From Acidobacteriota bacterium (lineage in GTDB: Bacteria > Acidobacteriota > Terriglobia > Terriglobales > Acidobacteriaceae): a DNA stretch of 5,956 bases. A program made the position numbers and the translations under genes. The notes beneath the pieces were generated by a model that was given only the letters and a program-made list of their open reading frames with translations, searched no databases and was not told the DNA's origin. The stretch is taken from assembly GCA_021799405.1 (NCBI GenBank), contig JAJZAL010000296.1:1-5956 (forward strand), read 5' to 3'. This document shows positions 1 through 5,590 of the stretch, in pieces (the stretch's first letter is position 1; every line of letters begins with the position of its first letter).

Positions 1-3000
1 TTCGTTGTTCCTTCGCTCCAGCCTTCGCAGTACCGTCTGCAGGTTATTGCGCCGGGGTTCCGCAATTTCACCCAAGAGAACATCACTCTCCAGGCGGATC
101 AGGTTTTGACTGTAAACGCCGTCTTGCAGGTAGGCACAGCCCAACAGTCGGTTACGGTGTTGAGCATCCCTCCGCAGGTTGACACCACGACGCCTACGCT
201 AAGTCAAGTAGTGAATCAACAGCGTATGGTTGATATGCCTCTAAATGGCCGAAATGCCGCTGCTTTGACACTACTGACGGCCGGCACTGCGACAACGCCG
301 TCTCAAGCGGTTAATCAAGGAGACACGAAGACGTTCCCGGAAGGGGTGACCATTTCTACTAATGGCGCTCGGCAGAGCCAGATCAGCTGGAATCTGGATG
401 GGGGCGACAATCAGGATATTTTGACCAACATCAACCAGCCATTTCCATTTCCTGACGCGTTGCAGGAGTTCAGCGTACAGACGAGCAATTATTCGGCGCG
501 CTACGGAGGTAACGCCGGCGGCGTGGTTAATGTCGTCACCAAATCAGGCACAAACCAGATTCATGGGGATGCATTCGAATTCCTCCGCAACAAAGATTTT
601 GATGCTCGCAACTACTTTGCCACAAAGCGGGACCAGCTCAGGCGTAATCAATTTGGTGGTACAGTGGGCGGACCGATCAGGAAAGATCGAACTTTCCTTT
701 TCGCAGGCTATCAAGGAACGATCACTCACGACACATCTACGAAGCCGGCGACAGTTCCCACAAAAGCCAACGAGGGCCTGGGAACCGCATACCCAGGCGC
801 AGGAGACTTCTCCGCATTGTTAAATGCGGGTAGTCCCGATAACCCCAATCCAGGCAAGGTGACCAAGGTACTAAATCCAACAACCGGCCAGCAATTCAGC
901 TATGAGGGTGCGGCCAATGTGATCCCGCCCAGTTACCTCGACCCCGCGGCTCTGAAAGTCGCGTCGATGTTGCCACAGAGCACGGGAAATGGGGAGATCC
1001 AATATGTTGAGCCCCTTCAGCAAACCTTCAACGAATTCCTCACCCGCGTTGACCATTCATTCTCGGGCTCAGGCTCCGGAAACGACCTCTTCACGGCCCG
1101 GTACTATTACAACCGGTTTGTCAACGCAGCTCAGTTCAGTCCAACCAATCTCCTGTTGTATACGGATAGTTCGACGATTCTATCTCAGAACGCGCTATTG
1201 AGTGAGCAGCATACCTTCAGCCACGGCTTGCTCAACGAAGTACACCTCAGTTACTCCAGGATAAAGGCATCGCGACTCCCTCCACCGGGAGCTCCCTCGA
1301 TGAATTCGCTGGGTGTTCACATCTATGACGGTGGCCTGAACGCAATTCAACAGATTCAGGTCGCTAGCGCCTTTACTTTTGGCGACAATCCTCCCGCTAT
1401 AAGTACCCGAAACGACTATCGGCTAAATGAGGATGTTAGCTGGATTCATGGGCGACATAGTTTCTATTTTGGGGGCTATGTAGAGCGGGATTATTACGAC
1501 TTCCGCAACCCGGCAAACGTCCCTGGAATTTTCAAGTTCAACGCCAGCCTGACAGATTGGGGCCTCGCTGCCCTTATGATTGGCGAAATTAACCAGTTTA
1601 CACAAGGAATGGGCCAGTATGCGGTGATACGCGGTAACTTTGTAGGAATCTATGCCCAGGATGATTTTCATGCCAACCAGCGCTTGACACTCAACCTCGG
1701 CCTTCGTTACGATCCCTTCTTCCCAATTCAAAATCACACAGCCGTAATGGAGTTTAGCCAGGCCGCCTATGACGCCGGCACGATTTCGACCATCTATACA
1801 AATGCCCCCAAAGGACTGCTCTTCCCCGGCGACCCGAGTGTGCCGCGCTGGGGATTTAACGGCCAGTTCAGCAACGTCTCTCCTCGCTTTGGTTTTGCCT
1901 ACGACGTGTTCGGAAACGGAAAAACCAGCATCCGTGGCGGCGTAGGGATGTTCTATGACTCACACTATGCTGCCATCAATAACCAGAATACGAATTCAAT
2001 CACTCCCTTCAGCCCTGAGGTTGTTCTCACGGAACCAAACGGTCCTTTCAGCAATCCGTATCTCGGCATCACTAACCCGTTTCCCGCTCCGATTCCAGCA
2101 CCGAAGAACTATGTTTTCCCAACACCGGTAGAGGCCCTTACATACGATCCAACACGGAGCTTCACTGTACCGGTAACGTATGACTGGAATCTCACGATTG
2201 AGCACCAACTCGCGCCACACTGGCTCTTGCGGGCCGCCTATGTCGCCTCACACGGCAGCCATCAACAGGATTACATCGAACTCAATCCCGCTGTTTACAC
2301 TCCGGGCAGTAAACTATCTGAGCAACAGACGCGGCGATTCCAACCCTATAGCTTGATCGGGCAGATGGAGGAGGATGTAAATTCCTCTTATAACTCACTG
2401 CAGTTAGCGCTCGAAAAACGCCTATCGCATGGATTTACGATTCTGGGAAACTACACTTATTCCAAAATGCTTGATGACCAACCATATAACCAGCAGGTTG
2501 TCGCAATGAATGTGACCGTTCCCAATGTATCCCCAATACCCTGGTATATGCCGAACCGGCATTATATGGACTACGGGCCCGCGGATTGGGACCGGACTAA
2601 TAACTTCGTCGCATCCTATGTCTGGGCATTACCGGCGTTCACCAAGATGAATGCTATTGCCAGAGACATTGTCGGGGGATGGCAGCTTACTGGAATCGCA
2701 AATGCTTATACCGGTGACCCACTTACTATGCTGGCTGGCGCGGATCAATCACGGACTGCACTGAACACGGATAGAGCGAACCCCGTGCCTGGAGTAAATC
2801 CGTACGGAAGTAACGCCTGCGGGAGCACTCCTCGCTGCGTTAACTACCTCAACCCGAAGGCCTTTGCGCTTCCGGCAATAGGAACCTTTGGCACCGCGCG
2901 CAAAGGAAGTCTACGCGGTCCTGGTTACTTTGACTGGGATATGGGTATATTCAAGAATTTCCAGATGCCTGGCGAGCATACGCAACTCGAGTTGCGTGGG

Positions 3001-3132
3001 GAGTTCTTCAACGCGCTCAACCGCGCCAATTTCCTCGATCCGAATACGAGCGTTGCAACGGCCGGTTTCGGACAGGTCCGATCCGCAAATGACCCGCGCA
3101 TCGGGCAGCTGGTGCTGAAGATACTGTTCTGA
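1..3132 (+). CDS. TonB-dependent receptor, Oar-like, 5' end outside window
   Basis: This is an outer-membrane beta-barrel receptor that would import a large ligand using TonB energy; the substrate cannot be told from sequence. The frame is open from base 1, so the TTG at 106 is not the true start. Visible residues number 1043. Residues about 1-55 match the end of a carboxypeptidase-regulatory-like beta-sandwich (YRLQVIAPGF, then a VGTAQQSVTV strand). The plug covers about 65-185, with MPLNGRNAAALTLL, a NLDGGDNQD segment, SARYGGNAGGVVNVVTKSGT and FEFLRNKDFDARNYF. The rest is barrel strands, including FVGIYAQDDF, LNLGLRYDPF and a FFNALNRANF segment near the end. The protein ends in KILF, a terminal aromatic typical of BAM-targeted barrels. 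Usual family length is about 1050-1200, so only the signal peptide and some of the first domain are missing. No frameshift is seen. Such receptors are greatly expanded in Acidobacteriota, which is the main taxonomic hint here. Confidence 0.93.
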   Translation, partial: FVVPSLQPSQYRLQVIAPGFRNFTQENITLQADQVLTVNAVLQVGTAQQSVTVLSIPPQVDTTTPTLSQVVNQQRMVDMPLNGRNAAALTLLTAGTATTPSQAVNQGDTKTFPEGVTISTNGARQSQISWNLDGGDNQDILTNINQPFPFPDALQEFSVQTSNYSARYGGNAGGVVNVVTKSGTNQIHGDAFEFLRNKDFDARNYFATKRDQLRRNQFGGTVGGPIRKDRTFLFAGYQGTITHDTSTKPATVPTKANEGLGTAYPGAGDFSALLNAGSPDNPNPGKVTKVLNPTTGQQFSYEGAANVIPPSYLDPAALKVASMLPQSTGNGEIQYVEPLQQTFNEFLTRVDHSFSGSGSGNDLFTARYYYNRFVNAAQFSPTNLLLYTDSSTILSQNALLSEQHTFSHGLLNEVHLSYSRIKASRLPPPGAPSMNSLGVHIYDGGLNAIQQIQVASAFTFGDNPPAISTRNDYRLNEDVSWIHGRHSFYFGGYVERDYYDFRNPANVPGIFKFNASLTDWGLAALMIGEINQFTQGMGQYAVIRGNFVGIYAQDDFHANQRLTLNLGLRYDPFFPIQNHTAVMEFSQAAYDAGTISTIYTNAPKGLLFPGDPSVPRWGFNGQFSNVSPRFGFAYDVFGNGKTSIRGGVGMFYDSHYAAINNQNTNSITPFSPEVVLTEPNGPFSNPYLGITNPFPAPIPAPKNYVFPTPVEALTYDPTRSFTVPVTYDWNLTIEHQLAPHWLLRAAYVASHGSHQQDYIELNPAVYTPGSKLSEQQTRRFQPYSLIGQMEEDVNSSYNSLQLALEKRLSHGFTILGNYTYSKMLDDQPYNQQVVAMNVTVPNVSPIPWYMPNRHYMDYGPADWDRTNNFVASYVWALPAFTKMNAIARDIVGGWQLTGIANAYTGDPLTMLAGADQSRTALNTDRANPVPGVNPYGSNACGSTPRCVNYLNPKAFALPAIGTFGTARKGSLRGPGYFDWDMGIFKNFQMPGEHTQLELRGEFFNALNRANFLDPNTSVATAGFGQVRSANDPRIGQLVLKILF

Positions 3133-3221
3133 GGCTCCTGCGAGTGTATAAGATCGCGGGGTCTTTGGCTTTTGCTCGCACGATTCGGGAGTCAATTTGA
3201 AAGATAGGAGAGGAGAGCGTG

Positions 3222-3239
3222 CTGAATCTATAGATTCAG
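3222..3239. repeat. 18-bp perfect palindrome downstream of the receptor gene
   Basis: CTGAATCTATAGATTCAG equals its own reverse complement (9+9, no spacer). It sits in the 177-bp gap between the receptor stop and the IS630 fragment. As a hairpin it would give a 7-bp stem with a TATA loop, but no T-run follows on either strand, so it is a poor intrinsic terminator. It could be a protein-binding site or a relic of a TA-targeted IS630 insertion, since TATA lies at its centre. The rest of the gap shows only a near-perfect 10-bp tandem repeat (TCTGCGCTTT then TCTGCGTTTT, 3259-3278), which may be part of the IS630 end. Confidence 0.6.
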
Positions 3240-3309
3240 AAGATAAATACTGACACATTCTGCGCTTTTCTGCGTTTTACCAGACCTGGAAGCAGCAGAC
3301 GGACGCAAG

Positions 3310-3708
3310 TTGAGTTCCGAGGCGCAGCAGGAACGTCGGCGGCAGGTAATTCGCGCCTTCTGGCGCGGTGTCAAGCAGCGTCAGGTAGCCTGCGATCTTG
3401 GGTTGGGCTACTCGCCCGTGCGCATGATAGTTGGCCGGTACAAGAAGGATGGCCCGCAAGGCATGCAGATGGGTCGTCGGGGACGTCCTCAAGGCTGTTG
3501 CCGCACGCTCACTACCGAGCAAGCAGAATGGATTCGGCGCCTGACCACAGATAAGCGTCCAGAGGAACTCAAATTCGACTTTGCGCTGTGGACGCGCAAG
3601 GTCGTTAGCCGCGATCCCGCAGCATCTGATGCATTCATGTGGCGCGAAGCCGCGGATGCGCTTCCAGCGTTTGGCGCACCAGGGGAAGATAGGGATCCAT
3701 CATCGTGA
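3310..3708 (+). pseudogene. IS630-family transposase, N-terminal fragment
   Basis: The first 99 residues (3310-3606) match the N-terminal DNA-binding part of IS630-family transposases. A helix-turn-helix lies at about residues 22-43 (KQRQVACDLGLGYSPVRMIV), then a basic linker GRRGRPQG, and then the hallmark LTTEQAEWIRRL...DKRPEELKFDFALWTRKVV. Family members run to about 340 residues with a DDE catalytic domain, and all of that is missing. After residue 99 the frame runs antisense through a different IS (residues 100-132), so the tail is not natural protein. The TTG start fits the usual LS.EAQ.ERRR beginning, but no clear ribosome binding site precedes it. It is non-functional as a transposase; whether the HTH peptide is made is unknown. 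Confidence 0.82.
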
Positions 3709-3862
3709 CCCATAACCGCTCGGTGCGATGAAAACGCTCCACTTCGATGGCCCGCTTTACCGTGTCGGGATGAACTCCAAGGGCTTGAGCGATGGTGCCC
3801 GCCTTCCAGTGCTCGACGTAAAAATCGCGGCGGATCTGTATCCGCACTTCCGGATCGATCAT
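3607..3862 (-). pseudogene. istA: IS21-family transposase IstA, N-terminal fragment with internal stop (copy a)
   Basis: IstA is the DDE transposase of IS21 elements. Reading leftward from ATG at 3862, the frame gives MIDPEVRIQIRRDFYVEHWK, then IAQALGVHPDTVKRAI (helix-turn-helix), then MDPYLPLVRQTLEAHPRLRAT, matching the family pattern LDPY...L...P.LRAT. A good Shine-Dalgarno (AGGGAG) lies 2-3 bases before the ATG. At 3637-3635 the frame meets TGA where the family has Arg (ATRL.EML..RGY), consistent with CGA to TGA. The homology then continues in the same frame as MHQMLRDRG to about 3608, where it meets the IS630 fragment. Only about 85 of roughly 350-500 residues remain and the catalytic core is gone. 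Dead by both nonsense mutation and deletion. Confidence 0.8.
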
Positions 3863-3869
3863 GTCTCCC

Positions 3870-4227
3870 TCACCTGCGAGAAGATGTGCGCGGAATAGGA
3901 TCGTCCAGGTGGCCAGTACGCCCGCAGACCATGCAGCACGGCCGAATGCCCGCCGGCGATGCGACCGAATACGCAACGGCGCCACTACCCGCTTCGTGAC
4001 CGCTTTCCCACCCCCTGATGGTCGACGAGTTTGGAGAGATTGGGAACCCTGATCCGTCACGCGGCGTAACAACTGCCGGCAACGATAAGCACGTTGGCGG
4101 TCGCGATGATCCAACCGGCCCTTGGGACTCCGCTGATGACGCCGGTTGGCCGCCCAGTGCTGCCGGAGACGTGACTGGCGCCGGCACTCCCAGCTGCAAT
4201 AGCGCTGACCGCCATCGCAGCACCTGC
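3870..4227 (-). pseudogene. Zinc-ribbon protein gene upstream of istA, truncated and frameshifted
   Basis: Read leftward, one frame gives CCDGGQRYCSWECRRQ, then HWAANRRHQRSPKGRLDHR, then RQRAYR and VTDQGS (about 4222-4043). This is a Cys-rich zinc-ribbon start followed by a very basic helix, as in small proteins I associate with some IS21-like elements. A second Cys pair and related text, CCMVCGRTGHLDDPIP, lie in a different frame (3938-3890) and end at TGA 3872-3870. A frameshift somewhere between about 4043 and 3940 is the simplest explanation. The 5' end is cut by the second IS21 end at about 4228. The stop lies 7 bp before the istA ATG and inside its Shine-Dalgarno, so the intact gene was probably translationally coupled to istA. 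Role unknown; DNA binding or accessory transposition function is only a guess. Confidence 0.5.
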
Positions 4228-4670
4228 TGATCAGCGACAATCAAATTTCCCGATCGACGACAAACAAAATTCCCGACTGACGACAACGACAATTGAGCCA
4301 ACAAGATTCCAGACCATGGGGACGGGGCGAGTTGCTCACAGACAAGCAGGTACGGAGGTTGTTTACGTTGGAGAAGACAGAGGGAAATCGGGAGATAGCG
4401 GCGGTGAAGTCTGGGATGGATGTTAAGACGGCGCGGAAGTATTTAAACCTGAACCGTATGCCGAGCGAGTTATCGGTGAAACCGCGGGGTCGGCGGCCTG
4501 ATCCGTTTGCGGATGTCTGGGGCGAAGTCCAGGAGCAGTTGGAAGTGAACGCGGGGCTGGAAGCCAAGGCGCTTTTCGAGTATTTGCAGCGGCGGTATCC
4601 GGGGCGCTTTCAGGACGGTCAGTTACGGACGTTGCAGCGTCATGTGAAGTACTGGCGAGCAACGGAGGGC
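4228..4670 (+). mobile_element. IS21-type element remnant b (left end plus istA start)
   Basis: The probable IS left end begins near TGATCAGCGACAA at 4228, carries three sub-terminal 23-bp repeats and leads into an istA N-terminus on the plus strand. It is inserted into the zinc-ribbon gene of remnant a, so it is the younger insertion. The right part, including most of istA, all of istB and the right end, has been lost; the sequence switches to a tyrosine recombinase at about 4671. The exact first base is inferred from where the foreign gene stops making sense. Confidence 0.6.
4231..4299 (+). repeat. Three 23-bp direct repeats at the IS21 left end
   Basis: Units lie at 4231-4253, 4254-4276 and 4277-4299, directly abutting. 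Units 1 and 2 agree at 19 of 23 positions and share CGACAA and TTCCCGA. Unit 3 keeps GACGACAA and AATT but diverges at its end. Multiple repeats at each end, bound by the transposase, are a known feature of IS21-family elements. The third unit overlaps the first bases of the downstream reading frame if the TTG at 4293 is used. Confidence 0.75.
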
Positions 4671-4949
4671 AAGATCGTTGGCTGGCACACGTTCCGGCAC
4701 TCACTTGCGACTAACCTGCGGGCGGCGGGAGCGGACTTGAAGACCGCCCAGGAACTCCTGCGTCATGCCAACTCGCGGATCACGCTTGAGATTTACACGC
4801 GGGCTATTTCCGCGACCAAGCGCGAGGCCAACAACAAGTTGGTAGAGATGCTGATGGCCGGAGATTCAGCACCCTCGCCAGCACCCTCAGATCAAGTGAT
4901 AGACGCACGCAAAAAGGGTGCTGAAATCGTTCAGCACCCTCACGGGTAA
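4293..4949 (+). CDS. Chimeric ORF: IstA N-terminus fused to tyrosine recombinase C-terminus
   Basis: Residues about 14-126 are an IS21-type IstA N-terminus: LTDKQVRRLF, a helix-turn-helix around IAAVKSGMDVKTARKYL, then RRPDPFADVW, LEAKALFEYLQRRYPGRF and QLRTLQRHVKYWRATEG. From K127 the protein becomes the C-terminal catalytic part of a phage-type integrase: GWHTFRHSLATNLRAAG, ELLRHANSRITLEIYTRA. Visible catalytic residues are H132, R135, H158 and Y168. The first catalytic Arg and the core-binding domain are absent, and so is the IstA DDE core. The switch falls at 4670/4671 and happens to be in frame. The TTG at 4293 has no ribosome binding site; TTG at 4332 (giving LTDKQV) fits the family start better. 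Expression is unproven, and the product cannot be an active transposase or a complete integrase. The last 30 residues are encoded by the repeat cluster described separately. Confidence 0.85.
   Translation: MSQQDSRPWGRGELLTDKQVRRLFTLEKTEGNREIAAVKSGMDVKTARKYLNLNRMPSELSVKPRGRRPDPFADVWGEVQEQLEVNAGLEAKALFEYLQRRYPGRFQDGQLRTLQRHVKYWRATEGKIVGWHTFRHSLATNLRAAGADLKTAQELLRHANSRITLEIYTRAISATKREANNKLVEMLMAGDSAPSPAPSDQVIDARKKGAEIVQHPHG
4671..4949 (+). pseudogene. int: Tyrosine recombinase/integrase, C-terminal fragment
   Basis: This is the host-specific part of the chimera: 92 residues carrying HxxR, the LLRH histidine and the nucleophile Tyr in EIYTRA. Text such as GWHTFRHS, ELLRHANSRIT and KREANNKLVEML resembles integrases common in Acidobacteriota mobile elements. 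A full enzyme would be about 300-400 residues. Its 3' end lies 49 bp from a tRNA-Asp 3' fragment, which suggests it is the integrase that used that site, with its 3' end facing the att core as in lambda. Confidence 0.8.
4910..4940 (-). terminator. Candidate intrinsic terminator, leftward transcription
   Basis: On the minus strand two inverted copies of the 11-bp repeat form a perfect 11-bp stem with a 4-base loop (CGAT), followed immediately by TTTTT. It lies within the 3' end of the recombinase frame on the other strand and about 59 bp beyond the 3' end of the tRNA fragment. The shape is right for a rho-independent terminator, but the stem has only 6 G/C pairs and the T-run is short. The structure may instead be a by-product of paired protein-binding sites. 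Confidence 0.45.
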
Positions 4950-4998
4950 AACTTGCCATTTTTGCTTCGCCGTAAGTCTAACAATCCGCTTGACTTAA

Positions 4999-5043
4999 TG
5001 GCGGGGACGACGGGGCTCGAACCCGCGACCTCTGCCGTGACAG
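4999..5043 (-). other. tRNA-Asp 3' fragment, putative integrase attachment core
   Basis: On the minus strand this reads as the 3' half of a tRNA, starting at the anticodon loop CTGTCAC (anticodon GTC at 5041-5039). It continues with the 3' anticodon-stem strand GGCAG, a T arm GCGGG-TTCGAGC-CCCGT, acceptor strand CGTCCCC, discriminator G and CCA. The loop and discriminator carry the Asp identity bases (G34, U35, C36, C38, G73). The 5' half is absent: the bases before the loop do not pair with GGCAG, and no D arm follows to the right. A fragment that starts exactly at the anticodon loop is what integration by a tyrosine recombinase crossing over there would leave. It cannot be a working tRNA. 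Confidence 0.82.
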
Positions 5044-5290
5044 AAGTCGCTTGTTATTGAATCTAAAACACTTCATGAGTGCCGATGGCTAAATTGAGCA
5101 CCCTTGAGCACGCATAAACACTGGAGAAATCGCACAACCCCATTTTCGACTCCCTGCAAAACACCCTGTGTCTTCGCGGCCGGGCGTGCAGCTGACCTCT
5201 GCCGCGAATTTCGTGAATATCTCCTGATAGGAGGGTGCTGAACAGGGTGCAGAAGCCAGGACGAGGGAAAGTGTCTATGACGGTCAATCA

Positions 5291-5321
5291 TGGTACACTT
5301 GTGTACGCAACAGTACACAAG
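5291..5321 (+). promoter_or_regulatory. Operator and likely extended -10 promoter of the antitoxin gene
   Basis: Three GTACAC half-sites are present: 5293-5298 (+), 5301-5306 (-) and 5313-5318 (+). The first two form GTACAC-TT-GTGTAC. The second and third form 9-bp arms CTTGTGTAC and GTACACAAG separated by 6 bp. Phd/YefM antitoxins bind palindromes built on TGTACA-like cores, so autoregulation is expected. TG at 5291 followed by TACACT at 5294-5299 resembles an extended -10 box inside the operator; no good -35 is seen. The last half-site runs into the Shine-Dalgarno AAGGAG (5319-5324), 5 bases before the ATG. Confidence 0.72.
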
Positions 5322-5329
5322 GAGCCAAT

Positions 5330-5590
5330 ATGGAAACCCAGAAGGTCGGCATGAGAGAGTTTCGCGACAAACTTGCCACCTACCTCCTTGAATCGGAGGC
5401 GCCGGTGGCGATCACACGCCATGGCGATACCGTGGGCTACTTCATTCCTGCGCGCCGCAGACGCAACGATGCCGAACGGGAGGCGCTGAAGGAAGCCTCG
5501 GCGCGCTGGCAGGAGATCCTCGACGCCGAGGGGATATCGGAAGACGAAATCCTGGCAGACTTTAAGAAGTGGCGGGCCAAGCAGAAGTGA
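5330..5590 (+). CDS. Type II antitoxin, Phd/YefM family
   Basis: This 86-residue protein has the Phd/YefM N-terminal DNA-binding fold: VGMREFRDKLATYLLESEAPVAITRHGDTVGYFIP (about residues 5-39). A charged helical tail (NDAEREALKEASARWQEIL...ISEDEILADFKKWRAKQK) follows, which in this family wraps and neutralises the toxin. The ATG is set by AAGGAG 5 bases upstream and by a normal family length. It acts in the cytoplasm as toxin inhibitor and autorepressor. Its TGA overlaps the toxin ATG by one base, so the two are co-translated from one promoter. It appears intact although its toxin is truncated, so it may now be only a repressor. Codon use and sequence show no sign of decay. Confidence 0.9.
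   Translation: METQKVGMREFRDKLATYLLESEAPVAITRHGDTVGYFIPARRRRNDAEREALKEASARWQEILDAEGISEDEILADFKKWRAKQK

Larger units (their letters stand above)
3607..4227 (-). mobile_element. IS21-type element remnant a
   Basis: This block holds the decayed zinc-ribbon frame and the start of istA, both on the minus strand. Neither IS end is visible: the left side is cut at the IS630 junction at about 3606, and the right side is interrupted by the end of a different IS21 element at about 4228. istB is absent. The order zinc-ribbon gene then istA suggests the promoter-proximal end of the element lay to the right. Confidence 0.6.
4865..5254. repeat. Cluster of 11-bp repeats (TTCAGCACCCT) around a tRNA core; candidate integrase arm sites
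   Basis: Exact copies: 4865-4875 (+), 4915-4925 (-), 4930-4940 (+), 5232-5242 (-). One-mismatch copies: 5094-5104 (+), 5244-5254 (-). Two mismatches: 4877-4887 (+). A weaker copy directly follows at 5104-5114 (+, 7 of 11). Two pairs (4865/4877 and 5232/5244) have the same 12-bp spacing and opposite orientation. The core heptamer GCACCCT occurs seven times in this 390 bp and I found it only once elsewhere in the window (905-911, inside the receptor gene). Four strong copies lie on one side of the tRNA fragment and three on the other. Short, oriented repeats flanking a core site are the usual form of tyrosine-recombinase arm-type sites, so that is the favoured reading. The 5044-5292 stretch holds no gene I can support. 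Confidence 0.7.

Noticed and set aside
106..108. TTG at 106 as the receptor start codon
   Set aside because: The frame is open back to base 1 and the upstream residues continue the same beta-sandwich domain, so the start lies outside the window.
3133..3200. Intrinsic terminator after the receptor gene
   Set aside because: Only a 6-bp inverted repeat (TGCGAG with CTCGCA, about 30 bases apart) is visible and no T-run follows.
530..3258. Several out-of-frame plus and minus reading frames within the receptor gene
   Set aside because: All lie over the continuous, well-recognised receptor frame, show no family motif and have no ribosome binding site worth noting.
3861..4230. Plus-strand reading frames of 63 and 70 residues over the IS21 remnant
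   Set aside because: They are the complementary strand of the zinc-ribbon and istA leader region; Cys and basic motifs only make sense on the minus strand.
4999..5075. A complete tRNA-Asp gene on the minus strand
   Set aside because: The 3' half is excellent, but the bases before the anticodon loop (5044 onward) do not pair with the anticodon 3' strand, and there is no D arm or GGGGACG acceptor strand.
4865..5254. CRISPR array from the 11-bp repeats
   Set aside because: Units are too short, occur in both orientations, have irregular spacing and lie partly in a coding frame around a tRNA fragment.
5063..5318. Two overlapping minus-strand reading frames (about 74 and 81 residues) before the antitoxin gene
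   Set aside because: No recognisable family and no ribosome binding site; they run through the repeat cluster and the antitoxin operator.
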